This document shows positions 53,218 to 62,514 of a stretch of DNA of 64,000 nt, in pieces. The notes under the pieces were generated by a model. The model did no database searches and was not told the DNA's origin. It worked only from the letters and a program-made list of their open reading frames with translations. Both the position numbers and the translations under genes were made by a program. The stretch's first letter is position 1; each line of letters opens with the position of its first letter. Source of the DNA: Opitutus sp. GAS368 (GTDB lineage Bacteria; Verrucomicrobiota; Verrucomicrobiia; Opitutales; Opitutaceae); the NCBI GenBank assembly GCA_945903465.1, contig CAMDOF010000001.1, positions 62,001 through 126,000 on the forward strand. Reading direction: 5' to 3'.

Positions 53218-53679
53218 ATGAACGATTCCTCCTCCTCCCCTACCTCGTCTTCCCGCCGCGACTATACCGCGGCGTTTATTCTGCTCCGGCTCTTCCTCGG
53301 GCTCCGCACGCTCCTCGCCGGACTGGAAAAATTTGAAGCCAATAAGAGTTTCTCGTTTTCCAACTACGGCGAGAATATGAATCGCATCGCCTCGGGCATC
53401 AGCAGTTACTCCCTTATTCCCCTATGGGCGGCCAAGAGCTTCGCCCTTTCCCTCGGCTTCCTGCTCGTGACCTTTGGCGCTGGCATTTTGCTCGGTATCA
53501 AAACCCGCATGTCATTATTTTTTGGTGGCCTCGTCTACGTCGGCCTCGCCTTCGGCCTCATGGCCGTGCAGGAGGGCGACGGCGTCGCTTGGCTGGGTAT
53601 GCAGGTGCTCATGTTCTCCGTTGCACTCACCCTCGTCCGGCACAATCGCTTCGCGCTTTGGGCTGACCAAAACGATTAA
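53218..53679 (+). CDS. DoxX-like small membrane protein
   Basis: This 153-residue protein has four predicted membrane helices (about 18-37, 67-93, 97-116 and 120-140). The first helix with FILLRLFLGLRTLLAGLEKF is the typical DoxX/DoxD-family opening. The role of this group is not well defined; members have been linked to quinone- or thiol-related redox steps. It stands 49 bases before a Tat-exported oxidoreductase on the same strand, a pairing that suggests one operon. The N-terminal 14 residues are Ser-rich. No Shine-Dalgarno is visible before the ATG. Confidence 0.75.
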   Translation: MNDSSSSPTSSSRRDYTAAFILLRLFLGLRTLLAGLEKFEANKSFSFSNYGENMNRIASGISSYSLIPLWAAKSFALSLGFLLVTFGAGILLGIKTRMSLFFGGLVYVGLAFGLMAVQEGDGVAWLGMQVLMFSVALTLVRHNRFALWADQND

Positions 53680-53728
53680 ACTCCTCCCTGCCTTTGCCCC
53701 GCCGCGCCCATGACCGCTAATAAGTCCC

Positions 53729-55153
53729 ATGCCTGACTATTTCTCCTCCTCCGCTCTCTCGCGCCGCGATTTCCTCAGCACGAGCGCCAAACTCGGCGCC
53801 GTCGTCGCCGCTGCCCCCTACCTTTCGCGCGGTGCCGAAGTCGGTGCTGCCAAAAACGCCGATACCGTCAACGTCGCCATCATCGGTTGCGGTGTCGAAG
53901 GCAGTATCCTTACGAATGCGGCGTTGCCGATCCCCGGCATCCGCTTTGTCGCCGTCTGCGATATTTGGCCTTATAATCTCACCAGTTCCGAGCGCCGGCT
54001 CAAAAAATATGGTCACGACGCCAAGCCTTTCGAGGACTACCGTGAGATGCTCGCGACCGTTAAGGAAATCGACGCGGTATTCATCGCCACGCCCGATTTC
54101 ATGCACGCCGAACAGACCAACGCCTGCCTTAAAGCCGGCAAGGCCGTGTACTGCGAAAAGCTCATGTCCAACACCGTCGAGGGCGCGCGCTCGATGGTTC
54201 AGACCGCTCGTGAAACGAAGAAACTTCTCCAGATCGGTCACCAACGCCGCAGTAATCCACGCTACCTGCACGCCCGCGACAAAGTAGTCCGCGACGCTCG
54301 CCTCCTCGGCCGCATCACCAATATCTCCGGTCAATGGCACCGCGCCGTCAGCGATGACTATGGCGTGCCCCGCAACCAGGAAATGTCGGCCGAAAAGCTC
54401 AGCAAGTACGGCTACGCCAGCATGCACGAATACCGCAACTGGCGCTGGTTCAAAAAATACGCCGGAGGCGTGGTCTCCGATCTCGGCGCCCACCAAATCG
54501 ATATTTACAACTGGATGCTCGGAGCCAACCCTCGCATGTGTATCGCCAGCGGCGGCGTCGATTACTACAAAACCCACGAGTGGTACGATAATGCCATCGG
54601 GATCTACGAATATCCAACCAAAGACGGTATCGTGCGCGCCACTTACGAGGTGCTCACCACCACCAGCGCTGGCGGCGGTTACCACGAGTACTTCATGGGT
54701 GACGAGGGCGCTTTAAAAATGTCCGAAAACCCCAAGTTCACCAAGCTTTACCGCGAGGCGCGCGCGCCGGAATGGGAAGCCTTTGTCACTCAAAAAATCA
54801 TCTCTCGCCCCGACACCGGCGAAGGTGCCACGGTTGGCCTGAAACCTTGGGACAAACCTCGTCAGCGGCTGGCGATTCCGTCCAAGGTGCCAACGGGGGC
54901 TGCCGCGGGTGGGCCGGCCAAGGTCGATGTTCGCGAAACCGCGCAACTGTCCGCATGGGATATGCCCGTCACCCTCGACAAGGCCATCCACCAGCCTCAC
55001 CTCGAAAACTTCTTCGACGCGATGCGCAAAGGCGCGGCACTCAACTGCCCCGCCGATGAGGCCTTCGCTTCCGCCGTCACTGTGCTCAAGGTCAACGAGG
55101 CCATCGCGGCTCAGAGGATGCTGACCTTTGCCCCCAAGGACTTCCTCGCCTAA
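53729..55153 (+). CDS. Tat-exported Gfo/Idh/MocA oxidoreductase
   Basis: This 474-residue protein has a twin-arginine signal (SRRDFL, 11-16) and hydrophobic stretch, so it should be exported with its nicotinamide cofactor bound. The Rossmann motif VAIIGCGVEGS lies at 49-59. AVFIATPDFMHAEQTNACLKAG and YCEKLMSNT follow; the usual EKP of the family is EKL here, with Lys144 kept. VVSDLGAHQIDIYNW, with Asp and His, marks the catalytic/dimer domain. Such exported members are common in Verrucomicrobia and Planctomycetes and probably act on sugars. It sits between a DoxX-like gene and a discoidin-like gene that precedes a strong terminator, so a three-gene operon is likely. Confidence 0.9.
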   Translation: MPDYFSSSALSRRDFLSTSAKLGAVVAAAPYLSRGAEVGAAKNADTVNVAIIGCGVEGSILTNAALPIPGIRFVAVCDIWPYNLTSSERRLKKYGHDAKPFEDYREMLATVKEIDAVFIATPDFMHAEQTNACLKAGKAVYCEKLMSNTVEGARSMVQTARETKKLLQIGHQRRSNPRYLHARDKVVRDARLLGRITNISGQWHRAVSDDYGVPRNQEMSAEKLSKYGYASMHEYRNWRWFKKYAGGVVSDLGAHQIDIYNWMLGANPRMCIASGGVDYYKTHEWYDNAIGIYEYPTKDGIVRATYEVLTTTSAGGGYHEYFMGDEGALKMSENPKFTKLYREARAPEWEAFVTQKIISRPDTGEGATVGLKPWDKPRQRLAIPSKVPTGAAAGGPAKVDVRETAQLSAWDMPVTLDKAIHQPHLENFFDAMRKGAALNCPADEAFASAVTVLKVNEAIAAQRMLTFAPKDFLA

Positions 55154-55250
55154 CCCGCCTTGCCCGCCGGCCACTCCCCGAAATTACGCCACGGCGTAGT
55201 GGCTCCAATCGTGCTCGATCTCTTTTTAAGCTAAATTCTCTTTTCAAAAT

Positions 55251-55910
55251 ATGCTCCCACGCACCCTCACCCTCGCCCTCTCCGTTCTCGCGCTTACCGC
55301 CTCCGCCGGCGCAGCCGACGCTATCGCCCTCAAGGTCGAAATGCCCAAGCCCCTGTTCGCCGGCACCCCGCGGCCGATCTCCCTCGCCAACCTCGAGCCT
55401 GCTGGAGCCAAGCGCGCTGACATCATGGTCCCCGCCGGCACGACCGTGCTTTCCAAGGGCAAAACCGTTACGAGCAGCGACGCCCTGCCGGTCATCGGCG
55501 AGCTTTCCTTCCTCACTGACGGGGATAAAACCGGCATCGACGGCGCGTATGTGGAACTTGGGCCAGGCGTGCAATGGGTGCAGGTCGATCTCGGGGCATC
55601 CGCTAAAATCGCCGCCGTCGCCGTGTGGCACTTCCACTCGCAGGCGCGCGTCTATCACGACGTCGTCATCCAGATTTCGAACGACAAGGATTTCAAGAGC
55701 GGCATAACCACCCTCTTCAACAATGACGACGATAATTCATCCAAGTTCGGCAAGGGCAAAGATCTTGCCTACGTCGAGACGAACAACGGACGCGTTATCG
55801 ATGCAAAAGGCACCGCCGGTCGTTACGTCCGCCTCTCCAGTAACGGCAATACCTCCGACGAGCTGAACCACTACTGCGAAGTCGAGGTCTTCGGCACAGC
55901 TGGAAAATAA
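55251..55910 (+). CDS. Secreted discoidin-like (F5/8 C) protein
   Basis: This 219-residue exported protein has a signal peptide (1-22, ending AGAADA). Residues about 75-215 form a jelly-roll pattern of the F5/8 type C (discoidin) kind: FLTDGDKTGIDG, VQWVQVDLGASAKIAAVAVWHFH, VVIQISNDKDF, GRYVRLSSNGN and a C-terminal EVEVFGTA. Such domains bind carbohydrate or act as adhesion modules. It is 97 bases after the exported oxidoreductase and is followed by a strong terminator, so it is the last gene of that unit. It may present or bind the sugar substrate; this is inference. Confidence 0.75.
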   Translation: MLPRTLTLALSVLALTASAGAADAIALKVEMPKPLFAGTPRPISLANLEPAGAKRADIMVPAGTTVLSKGKTVTSSDALPVIGELSFLTDGDKTGIDGAYVELGPGVQWVQVDLGASAKIAAVAVWHFHSQARVYHDVVIQISNDKDFKSGITTLFNNDDDNSSKFGKGKDLAYVETNNGRVIDAKGTAGRYVRLSSNGNTSDELNHYCEVEVFGTAGK

Positions 55911-55935
55911 CCTTTCGCCAACGCGAATCCCTCCG

Positions 55936-55968
55936 GCTGGAGCGTGCCCCGCACTCTCCAGCTTTTTT
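55936..55968 (+). terminator. Strong intrinsic terminator after discoidin-like gene
   Basis: GCTGGAG (55936-55942) pairs with CTCCAGC (55956-55962), with an inner GTGC/GCAC stem around CCC, followed at once by T6 and AT. This is the clearest Rho-independent terminator in the window and closes the 53218-55910 unit. Confidence 0.88.
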
Positions 55969-56000
55969 ATTTCGTCAATTACCGTTCGTTGCTTTTTTCT

Positions 56001-56004
56001 GAGG
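56001..56004 (+). promoter_or_regulatory. Shine-Dalgarno GAGG before the Agl23-type gene
   Basis: GAGG lies only 3 bases before the ATG at 56008 but 9 bases before the in-frame ATG at 56014 (MLRWLPLA). The spacing favours the second ATG as true start, removing two residues. Confidence 0.5.
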
Positions 56005-56007
56005 ACG

Positions 56008-57522
56008 ATGCCGATGCTTCGCTGGCTGCCCCTCGCCCTCATCACCCTCGTCGCACTTTGGCTGCGCACGCATGAGCTCACCCGACGGCCGATGCACGCC
56101 GATGAGGCCAATCAGGCCGTGAAGCTCGGGAGTTTGCTCGAGACTGGCCACTACGCCTTCGACCCACGCGACCATCACGGGCCCACGCTCTACTACGCCG
56201 CCCTGCCGATCGCGTGGGTCCGCGGAGAAAAAAACTTGGCGTCCCTCAGCGAGACATCCGTCCGCCTCGTTCCTGCGTTCGCCGGCACCCTCAGCGTCCT
56301 TTTGCTCGCCGCCGCCGCCATGCCCCTTGGGCGTTGGCCAGCCCTCGCGTCCGCCGCTTTCCTCGCCATCTCCCCCCCCGCGGTTTATTTCAGCCGATAC
56401 TTCATTCAAGAAACGCTCCTCGCCACCTGCATCCTCGCGGTAGTCGTCAGCGTGCAGCGCTGGTTGCGGACCGGCGCCACCCGCTGGGCCATCGCCGCCG
56501 GCTTTTGCGCCGGTCTCGCGCAGGCGACTAAAGCCAGCGCCCCGCTTTTTTTAGTGATCGCGGCATTGGCATGGTCACTCGCGCGCCTCGTCAAATCACC
56601 GTCGTCCGCGGTCGTCTTGCCGACCGCCGCGCCGCTCCCAGCGCCCGGGCCCACTCCCCGTTGCCAGCTTTATCCCGGGCGGGCCCTCCTCCTGGCGGGC
56701 AGCGTCGGGCTCGGCACCGCCGCCCTGCTTTACTCCTCTTTTCTGACCCATCCGACCGGCCTCGTCGATGCCCTCGGCGCCTACTCGCAGGCGCTCACGC
56801 GCTTCGGCGCTACCGCCGCCCCCACCGGGCACGAGAAAGCGTGGGGATATTATTTACGGATCTTCGGTTGGTTTCGCTCGGGCGGCCTCGTCTGGCACCA
56901 ACTCGTCTTCACCGTCCTCGCCCTCGCCGGTATTCTCATAACCCTCCTCCGCCGCGACCGGTGGTGCTTCGGAGTCGCTGTTTATACCGTCACGATCTTC
57001 GCCGTTTTCTCGGGCTTCGCCTATAAAACCCCCTGGCATCTCATCCACTTTGTACCCGGCCTCGCGGTCCTCGCCGCCCTCGCCCTCGCTCGGCTCGCCC
57101 AACAACCGAGGGGCGGACTCTTCGCCACCGGGGCCGCCCTTCTTGTCGGCGGTACCCTCTGGCAACAAACGTGGCTCACCTCGTTTCTCCGCCCCGCCGA
57201 CCAACGCAATCCCTACGCTTACGTCCACAGCTCGGCCGATGTCCTGAAATACCGCGCTCTCGCCGAAGCTGCCGTCGCCCGCTCGCCCCTTGCCCCCATT
57301 CGCGTGATCAGCGAAGAGTATTGGCCTTTGCCATGGTATCTCCGCACTCTGCCGCAAGTCGGCTTCTGGAGCCAGTCGCCACCGGATGCCAACGGCTCAC
57401 TCGTCATCACTTCACCCGCCCAACTCGCCGCGGTCCGCGCCTCACTCCACGGACCCTATCGTGAATCCATCCTCGGCCTGCGTCCAGGTGTCTTCTGCAT
57501 CGTGTTAACCCCCGATCCGTGA
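56008..57522 (+). CDS. Polytopic membrane glycosyltransferase, TIGR03663 (Agl23-type)
   Basis: This 504-residue inner-membrane protein has about ten helices and matches the TIGR03663/GT39-like group ('flippase activity-associated protein Agl23'). The first extracytoplasmic loop holds the acidic motif MHADEANQAVKLG (about 29-41) and DHHGPTLYY, as in GT-C enzymes that use lipid-linked sugar donors. It probably transfers a sugar from a polyprenyl carrier. Its stop overlaps the start of a DPM1-like glycosyltransferase (GTGA), which could make that donor. A C8 run lies in the coding sequence at 56372-56379. The true start may be the ATG at 56014. Confidence 0.82.
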   Translation: MPMLRWLPLALITLVALWLRTHELTRRPMHADEANQAVKLGSLLETGHYAFDPRDHHGPTLYYAALPIAWVRGEKNLASLSETSVRLVPAFAGTLSVLLLAAAAMPLGRWPALASAAFLAISPPAVYFSRYFIQETLLATCILAVVVSVQRWLRTGATRWAIAAGFCAGLAQATKASAPLFLVIAALAWSLARLVKSPSSAVVLPTAAPLPAPGPTPRCQLYPGRALLLAGSVGLGTAALLYSSFLTHPTGLVDALGAYSQALTRFGATAAPTGHEKAWGYYLRIFGWFRSGGLVWHQLVFTVLALAGILITLLRRDRWCFGVAVYTVTIFAVFSGFAYKTPWHLIHFVPGLAVLAALALARLAQQPRGGLFATGAALLVGGTLWQQTWLTSFLRPADQRNPYAYVHSSADVLKYRALAEAAVARSPLAPIRVISEEYWPLPWYLRTLPQVGFWSQSPPDANGSLVITSPAQLAAVRASLHGPYRESILGLRPGVFCIVLTPDP

Positions 57523-58241
57523 CCAAACCGCTCATCGAATTCTCCCTGGTCATCCCCGTCTACAACGAGGCAGGCAACCTGCGACTGCTCACGCACAGCG
57601 CCATCGAGGTGCTCCGCCGCTTAGGTCGTCCTTTCGAGATCATCCTCGTCGACGATGGGAGCACCGACGAAACCCACGACGAAATCGTCGAGGCGCAACG
57701 CCTTTATCCTGAGCTCGCCCCGATCCGACTCACCCGCAATACCGGCCAAGCCGCCGCTCTACTCGTCGGCCTGCAAGCCGCCCGCGGCGATTACCTTCTT
57801 ATGATGGATGGCGATGGCCAAAACGATCCGGCAGATTTTCCCGCACTGATCGCTTTAGTCACATCGAACCAAGTCGACTTGGCCTGCGGCTGGCGCGTCC
57901 ACCGACATGATTCAGCTCTTCGCAAACTGATGTCACGTCTCGCCAACGCCGTCCGCCGCACGGTCCTCAACGACGGCGTTCACGATGCCGGCTGCCAACT
58001 ACGCGTCATGCGCCAAGCTGTCCGCACGGCATTTTTTCCAATGGAACTTATGCAGAGTTTCATTCCGGCGCTGGCGGTCGCCGCTGGTTTCCGCGTCGGC
58101 GAAATCCCCGTGCGGCATCATCGGCGGACCCACGGTCAATCGAAATACGGGCTCGCGCGTCTCTGGTGGCGTCCCGCCCTCGCGATGCTAAATCTGCGTT
58201 GGAAAATCACCTGGGCCCGCGGTCGGAAGCTTCCAAGGTAG
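57519..58241 (+). CDS. Family 2 glycosyltransferase, dolichol-phosphate-mannose-synthase-like
   Basis: This 240-residue GT2 enzyme has LVIPVYNEAGN at 10-20, VDDGSTD at 44-50 and the metal-binding DGDGQNDP at 97-104. It lacks the C-terminal membrane helices of GtrB proteins, so it is a soluble or peripheral DPM1-type transferase that would load a sugar on undecaprenyl or another polyprenyl phosphate. GTG start at 57519 overlaps the stop of the Agl23-type gene, indicating a functional pair: donor synthesis and donor use. Confidence 0.9.
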   Translation: MTKPLIEFSLVIPVYNEAGNLRLLTHSAIEVLRRLGRPFEIILVDDGSTDETHDEIVEAQRLYPELAPIRLTRNTGQAAALLVGLQAARGDYLLMMDGDGQNDPADFPALIALVTSNQVDLACGWRVHRHDSALRKLMSRLANAVRRTVLNDGVHDAGCQLRVMRQAVRTAFFPMELMQSFIPALAVAAGFRVGEIPVRHHRRTHGQSKYGLARLWWRPALAMLNLRWKITWARGRKLPR

Positions 58242-58257
58242 CGGCGAGAGGCAGCGG

Positions 58258-59097
58258 ATGATGCACACATTTCAACACGAGGCGATGGCGACCCACTGGG
58301 AAGTCATCATCGCCCAGCAGGAAAATGGCTACGCCCAGTACGCAGCCGAGGCGACATTTCGCGAGCTCGACCGACTCGAAACCCTGCTGAGCCGTTTCAT
58401 TGAATCCAGCGACATCGCCCGCGCTAACCACCTTGAAATCGGCGAGACCACGGCCATCAGCGACGAAACCCTCGAATGCCTCCTGATCGCCGCGGACATC
58501 TCCTTGGTCACGGGGCGCGCCTTCGACCCCGCCTACCATTCCCTCCGCCCAGCGGATCTCGCGACCGATTTGACCGCCTACACGCTCGATCCAACCGCCC
58601 ACACCCTGACCTCCCGCGCAACCCAGCTCCATTTGGATCTCGGCGCCGTCGGCAAAGGCTACGCTCTCGACCGCATGGCCGAAATCCTCCTCGATTGGGC
58701 CATCCCTTCGGCCTGCCTGAACGCCGGCGGCAGCAGCGTGCTCGCGCTCGCCCCACCCACCCCCACCGCGAGCGGTTGGCCCATCGGTCTGGGCGAGGGG
58801 CCTCATCGACGTACCCTCTCCCTAAAACACGCCTCCCTCAGCGCTTCAGGCACCGCCGTGCAAGGGCCCCACTTGATCGATCCACGCACCGGCCAGCCCT
58901 CTCCTCGCGTCACCCGCACCTGGGCCTTTGCACCCAACGCCGCCCAAGCCGACGCTCTTTCTACCGCCTTCTTCATAATGGAGCAATCAACGATCACCGC
59001 GCTGTGTACCGCCCACCCCCAAGTCGGCGCCGCCCTCACCTCTCTCACCGGCGATTTGAGCGTCTACGGTGCGCTCCGCACTCAACTCGATCGATAG
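58258..59097 (+). CDS. apbE: FAD:protein FMN transferase, ApbE family
   Basis: This 279-residue enzyme transfers FMN from FAD to Thr/Ser of target flavoproteins. Family motifs are LDLGAVGKGYALD (126-138), LNAGGSS (154-160), SASGT (195-199), HLIDPRTGQP (205-214) and ADALSTAFF (231-239, metal Asp). No signal peptide or lipobox is visible, so it seems cytoplasmic, unlike the classical periplasmic lipoprotein ApbE. It lies 16 bases after the GT2 gene and may be in that operon. Its target is unknown; known ApbE targets include NQR, RNF and fumarate-reductase-like proteins, none of which is in the window. Confidence 0.88.
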   Translation: MMHTFQHEAMATHWEVIIAQQENGYAQYAAEATFRELDRLETLLSRFIESSDIARANHLEIGETTAISDETLECLLIAADISLVTGRAFDPAYHSLRPADLATDLTAYTLDPTAHTLTSRATQLHLDLGAVGKGYALDRMAEILLDWAIPSACLNAGGSSVLALAPPTPTASGWPIGLGEGPHRRTLSLKHASLSASGTAVQGPHLIDPRTGQPSPRVTRTWAFAPNAAQADALSTAFFIMEQSTITALCTAHPQVGAALTSLTGDLSVYGALRTQLDR

Positions 59098-59408
59098 CCA
59101 CGACGGCGCCCGCTCCCAACTCCTCCTGATCCTCAGTAAACTCGCGTCGCGCACTTTTGGCTCAGCCACCTTTCTGATAAGATTTAAACGCCTGCTGCCC
59201 TCAAACGATTAGCTGCCGTCGTTAGCAAGCCGCTGTAAAATCGCTGAGTTGAGTTTCACGGAGGAACCGCCTTCACTCTGGAAGCAGGCAGCTGATTTCC
59301 CTTACCTCGTTCGCTTCGGCGTAACCATCGACGCTCAAGCCAGCGTTGCCTTTGAAAAATCAGCCGAGTTCTGGTCTTCCGCCCTCTTATCCCACCCCTC
59401 GCTCCATC
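59098..59408. other. Intergenic region before nuo operon
   Basis: No gene is seen. It contains a candidate extended -10 promoter (59175-59183) and a long leader of over 200 bases before nuoA. Confidence 0.55.
59175..59183 (+). promoter_or_regulatory. Candidate extended -10 promoter for nuo operon
   Basis: TGATAAGAT matches the extended -10 form TGnTAnnnT, with a weak TTTTGG 17 bases upstream of TAAGAT. It lies about 225 bases before nuoA. Position and sequence fit, but there is no other proof. Confidence 0.4.
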
Positions 59409-59783
59409 ATGACCGCCGCGCACCCTTACGCGTTCTTAGCCGTACTGGCGGCGGTGGCCGTCGCCTTTCCCCTCCTCTTACTCGGAGTTGCCCAACTTTG
59501 GTTCAAATTTTTCCAGCCGGCGAAACCGAGTAGCGTAAAAAACGACGTGTACGAATGCGGCGTGGCACCGACGGGCGATTCATGGATTCAGTTCAAGGCG
59601 CATTACTATTTATACGCTATTTTATTTCTGATTTTTGACGTCGAGGTCCTGTTTCTACTTCCCTTCGCGGTCGCCTTTACCGATCTACCGATGAGCGCGC
59701 TGCTCATCATGTCCGTCTTTATGCTGTTACTCGCGGAAGGCCTCCTCTGGGCTTGGCAACGCGGCCACCTCGAATGGAAATGA
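59409..59783 (+). CDS. nuoA: NADH-quinone oxidoreductase subunit A
   Basis: This 124-residue membrane subunit of complex I has three helices. The loop [16 protein letters not shown] carries the ECG motif, followed by [23 protein letters not shown] with the conserved acidic residues of the quinone-gate region. The frame extends back to 59346, but the ATG at 59409 gives the standard N-terminus directly before the first helix. It is first of the operon; nuoB starts one base after its stop codon. Confidence 0.95.
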   Translation: MTAAHPYAFLAVLAAVAVAFPLLLLGVAQLWFKFFQPAKPSSVKNDVYECGVAPTGDSWIQFKAHYYLYAILFLIFDVEVLFLLPFAVAFTDLPMSALLIMSVFMLLLAEGLLWAWQRGHLEWK

Positions 59784-59784
59784 C

Positions 59785-60432
59785 ATGAGCGATACCCCGG
59801 CAGCGGCCCACCCAGACATCGACCAAGCGACCCGCGACGAGTTACGCCGACAAGGCATTTTATTGACCAGCATGGAGGAGCTCTACAACTGGGGCCGGAG
59901 CCACTCCGTGTGGCCGCTTCAATTTGGCCTCGCCTGCTGCGCCATCGAAATGATCGCCGCTTCGATGGCCAAGTTTGACATCGCTCGCTTTGGCTCCGAG
60001 GTCTTCCGTCCTTCCCCTCGGCAAGCCGATCTCCTCATCGTCTCCGGTACCGTCACAAAAAAGATGACCCCACAGGTCGTCCGGCTCTGGAACCAAATGC
60101 CAGAGCCGAAATACTGCATCGCCATGGGCGCCTGCGCTATCTCGGGCGGCCCGTTCAAACAGGGCTACAACGTCCTCAAGGGAATCGATCGTTTTATTCC
60201 GGTCGATATCTACATTCCTGGTTGCCCTCCGCGCCCCGAGGCCTTGCTCAACGGACTGCTGGCCTTGCAGGAAAAAATCCGTGCCCAGAAACTCTCCGGC
60301 CCAGATGCGCCCCGCCATCTTCGCGCCGACGATCCGTGCGAATATCCCGTCCCCGAGTTCGGCGAGCATGACCTCCTTCCAACCAAGAATCCTGTCCTCT
60401 GGCAGGCCCCCATCATCGTTCGCAAGGAATGA
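59785..60432 (+). CDS. nuoB: NADH-quinone oxidoreductase subunit B
   Basis: This 215-residue subunit binds the terminal [4Fe-4S] cluster N2. Ligands are Cys51 and Cys52 (LACCAIEM), Cys117 (GACAISGG) and Cys147 (PGCPPRPE). All four are present. The C-terminal tail of about 50 residues follows the core and is a little longer than the minimum but within the family range. It lies between nuoA (1-base gap) and nuoC (15-base gap). Confidence 0.96.
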   Translation: MSDTPAAAHPDIDQATRDELRRQGILLTSMEELYNWGRSHSVWPLQFGLACCAIEMIAASMAKFDIARFGSEVFRPSPRQADLLIVSGTVTKKMTPQVVRLWNQMPEPKYCIAMGACAISGGPFKQGYNVLKGIDRFIPVDIYIPGCPPRPEALLNGLLALQEKIRAQKLSGPDAPRHLRADDPCEYPVPEFGEHDLLPTKNPVLWQAPIIVRKE

Positions 60433-60447
60433 CGCCAACCAGCCAAG

Positions 60448-61290
60448 ATGGAAACCCTCGAACATCTCCGCGACCGCCTCGCCACCGCGTTCCCCCGTTC
60501 CGAGGTTGTGATTGTCAACAACCCGAGCCCATCCGCCCAACACTCGCTCCTGATCTCCGCCGATCACGCGCGCGTCATCGCCCGGCACTTACGCGACGAG
60601 GCCGACCTCCAGTTCGATTACTGCTCCAATGTGACCGGCATCGACTGGCCCGAAAAAGAGATCATCGAGACCATCAAGCCCGCTCAGACCGATCCCGCTG
60701 GCGGTGCCGCGGTGGGAACGGAACAAAAAATCAAACGTCTGCAGCCTGGTTACCTCGAGGTCGTCTATCACCTCTACTCAATGGCGCTGGGCCACGGCCC
60801 CGTCATCCTGCGCCTTCGCACCCTTAATCGCGCCGATCGCGTCGAACTCCCATCCCTCACCCCTGTCTGGCGCTCATGCGAGTTCCAAGAACGCGAAATC
60901 TTCGATCTCTTCGGCGTCCTCTTCTCCGATCACCCCGATCTCCGCCGCATCCTCATGTGGGACGAGTTTAAAGACCACCCCATGCGCAAGGACTATGTCG
61001 AACCAGACGACTACGAATGGGAACCCACCCCTCACGGCCCCGTCCTCGCTAAGGCTAAGGTCCATTACGCTGCGCTCACCCCGGTCGCCGCCGCTGCGCT
61101 GGGAACCACACCCGCGTCTAGCTCGGCACCGGCGCCGATGTCCACACCTGGACCCATCGCCTCGCCCGCTGGCGGACCCGCGATCGCGCTCCCGCTGGCC
61201 GTCGAGACGCCACCCATAACAAAAGCTCCCGCCACCGCCCAGTCGCCCACCCTCAACCCCGCCGCGCCGAGCGCCGCCCCGCGCCCATGA
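60448..61290 (+). CDS. nuoC: NADH-quinone oxidoreductase subunit C, extended tail
   Basis: This 280-residue subunit has the 30-kDa domain (about 1-195) with [22 protein letters not shown] at 148-169, the family signature, and [14 protein letters not shown] (178-191). NuoC proteins usually end soon after this point. Here residues about 210-280 form a Pro/Ala/Ser/Thr-rich tail without predicted fold. The stop overlaps the nuoD start by 4 bases (ATGA). The tail resembles that on NuoI in composition. The function of the core is firm; the tail's role is unknown. Confidence 0.95.
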   Translation: METLEHLRDRLATAFPRSEVVIVNNPSPSAQHSLLISADHARVIARHLRDEADLQFDYCSNVTGIDWPEKEIIETIKPAQTDPAGGAAVGTEQKIKRLQPGYLEVVYHLYSMALGHGPVILRLRTLNRADRVELPSLTPVWRSCEFQEREIFDLFGVLFSDHPDLRRILMWDEFKDHPMRKDYVEPDDYEWEPTPHGPVLAKAKVHYAALTPVAAAALGTTPASSSAPAPMSTPGPIASPAGGPAIALPLAVETPPITKAPATAQSPTLNPAAPSAAPRP

Positions 61291-62459
61291 ACGAGCTCAC
61301 GCCCCCTTCGTTCAACCCGCCTTCCGGCGCTCAGGTTCGCGCGGTGCACGACGCTTTTCACGGCGATCTCCTCGAGGTCTCCATGGGGCCCCATCATCCT
61401 TCTACCCACGGCGTCTTCCGCATGATGGTCACCCTCGATGGCGAGACCATCGTAAAACTCAAACCCGTCTTCGGCTACCTTCATCGGAACCACGAAAAAC
61501 TCGGCGAGAACACCACCTACCTGTCGTCGATGCCGTACACCGACCGACTCGATTACCTCAACTCGATGACGAATAACTGGGCCTACGCCCTCGCCGTCGA
61601 AAAACTCGCCGGCCAAAGCGTCCCCGAACGCGCCGAATACCTGCGCGTCATTCTCGCTGAACTTACCCGTCTCCTCAACCATACCTGCCTCGCGGGCTTT
61701 CTACTCCAAGACTGCGGCGCCAGCGGCACGCCGCTCATGTACGCCTTTCGCGAGCGCGAAAAAATCCTCGATCTCTTCGAGGCGCTCAGCGGCTCCCGCA
61801 TGATGTGCAACTATCAGCGCTTCGGCGGTTGCCGCGTCGACCCCTCCCCCGAGTGGCTCACCGCCGCCCAGTCGCTCACCGACGGCTACGGTCGGTTTCT
61901 CGATGAATACGAGAGCCTCATCACCCAAAATGAAATTCTAATGGCTCGCACCCAGGGCGTCGGCGTCCTTTCGCCCGCGCTCGCCGTGAGTGCCGGCGTC
62001 ACCGGCCCCATGCTCCGCGCTACCGGCGTTAACTACGACTTGCGCAAGGTCGACGCTTATGGCTTTTACCCGCGCTTCCCGTTCCGGGTCCCGCTCGGCG
62101 ATCACGGCGATACTTACGATCGCTACATGATCCGGATTCTCGAAATGCGTGAGTCCATCACGATTCTCCAACAGGCTTTTCGCACCCTCCCCTCCGGCCC
62201 GATCATCGATCCCAAAGCCAAACTCCGCGGCTTCCGACCCAAGCCGGGTGAAGCCTACGGTCGCATCGAGGGCCCCAAGGGAGAAATTGGTTTTTATCTG
62301 ATCAGCGATGGCAGCCCTAACCCCTACCGCTACCGCGTCCGGCCTCCTTCCCTTGTCAACCTGACCATCCTCGAGGACCTCTGCCTAGGCCAAACGCTCG
62401 CCGACGCCGTCATCATCCTCGGGAGCATTGATATCGTGCTCGGCGAAGTCGATCGCTGA
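61287..62459 (+). CDS. nuoD: NADH-quinone oxidoreductase subunit D
   Basis: This 390-residue 49-kDa subunit forms the quinone pocket with Nuo[15 protein letters not shown] near 33-46 contains the key His residues, and [26 protein letters not shown] and RFGGCRVDP follow. It ends in VLGEVDR, the normal C-terminus. ATGA overlap with nuoC indicates coupled translation. NuoC and NuoD are separate, not fused. In the usual order nuoE, nuoF and nuoG would come next, but here nuoI follows after 55 bases. Confidence 0.96.
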   Translation: MNELTPPSFNPPSGAQVRAVHDAFHGDLLEVSMGPHHPSTHGVFRMMVTLDGETIVKLKPVFGYLHRNHEKLGENTTYLSSMPYTDRLDYLNSMTNNWAYALAVEKLAGQSVPERAEYLRVILAELTRLLNHTCLAGFLLQDCGASGTPLMYAFREREKILDLFEALSGSRMMCNYQRFGGCRVDPSPEWLTAAQSLTDGYGRFLDEYESLITQNEILMARTQGVGVLSPALAVSAGVTGPMLRATGVNYDLRKVDAYGFYPRFPFRVPLGDHGDTYDRYMIRILEMRESITILQQAFRTLPSGPIIDPKAKLRGFRPKPGEAYGRIEGPKGEIGFYLISDGSPNPYRYRVRPPSLVNLTILEDLCLGQTLADAVIILGSIDIVLGEVDR

Positions 62460-62514
62460 CCATTTTCCTCAGCCGCCACCCCGCCCGCTTCCTCCACCAC
62501 GCCCGCTCCCCGCC

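Noticed and set aside
53717-54685. 322-codon minus-strand ORF antisense to the exported oxidoreductase
   Set aside because: It is an exact antisense shadow of a well-supported gene, with repeated Gly/Val/Asp composition typical of GC-rich mirror frames and no family motif.
58207-58806. 199-codon minus-strand ORF antisense to apbE
   Set aside because: The ApbE motifs on the plus strand are complete; the antisense product is Gly/Glu-rich and unlike any known protein.
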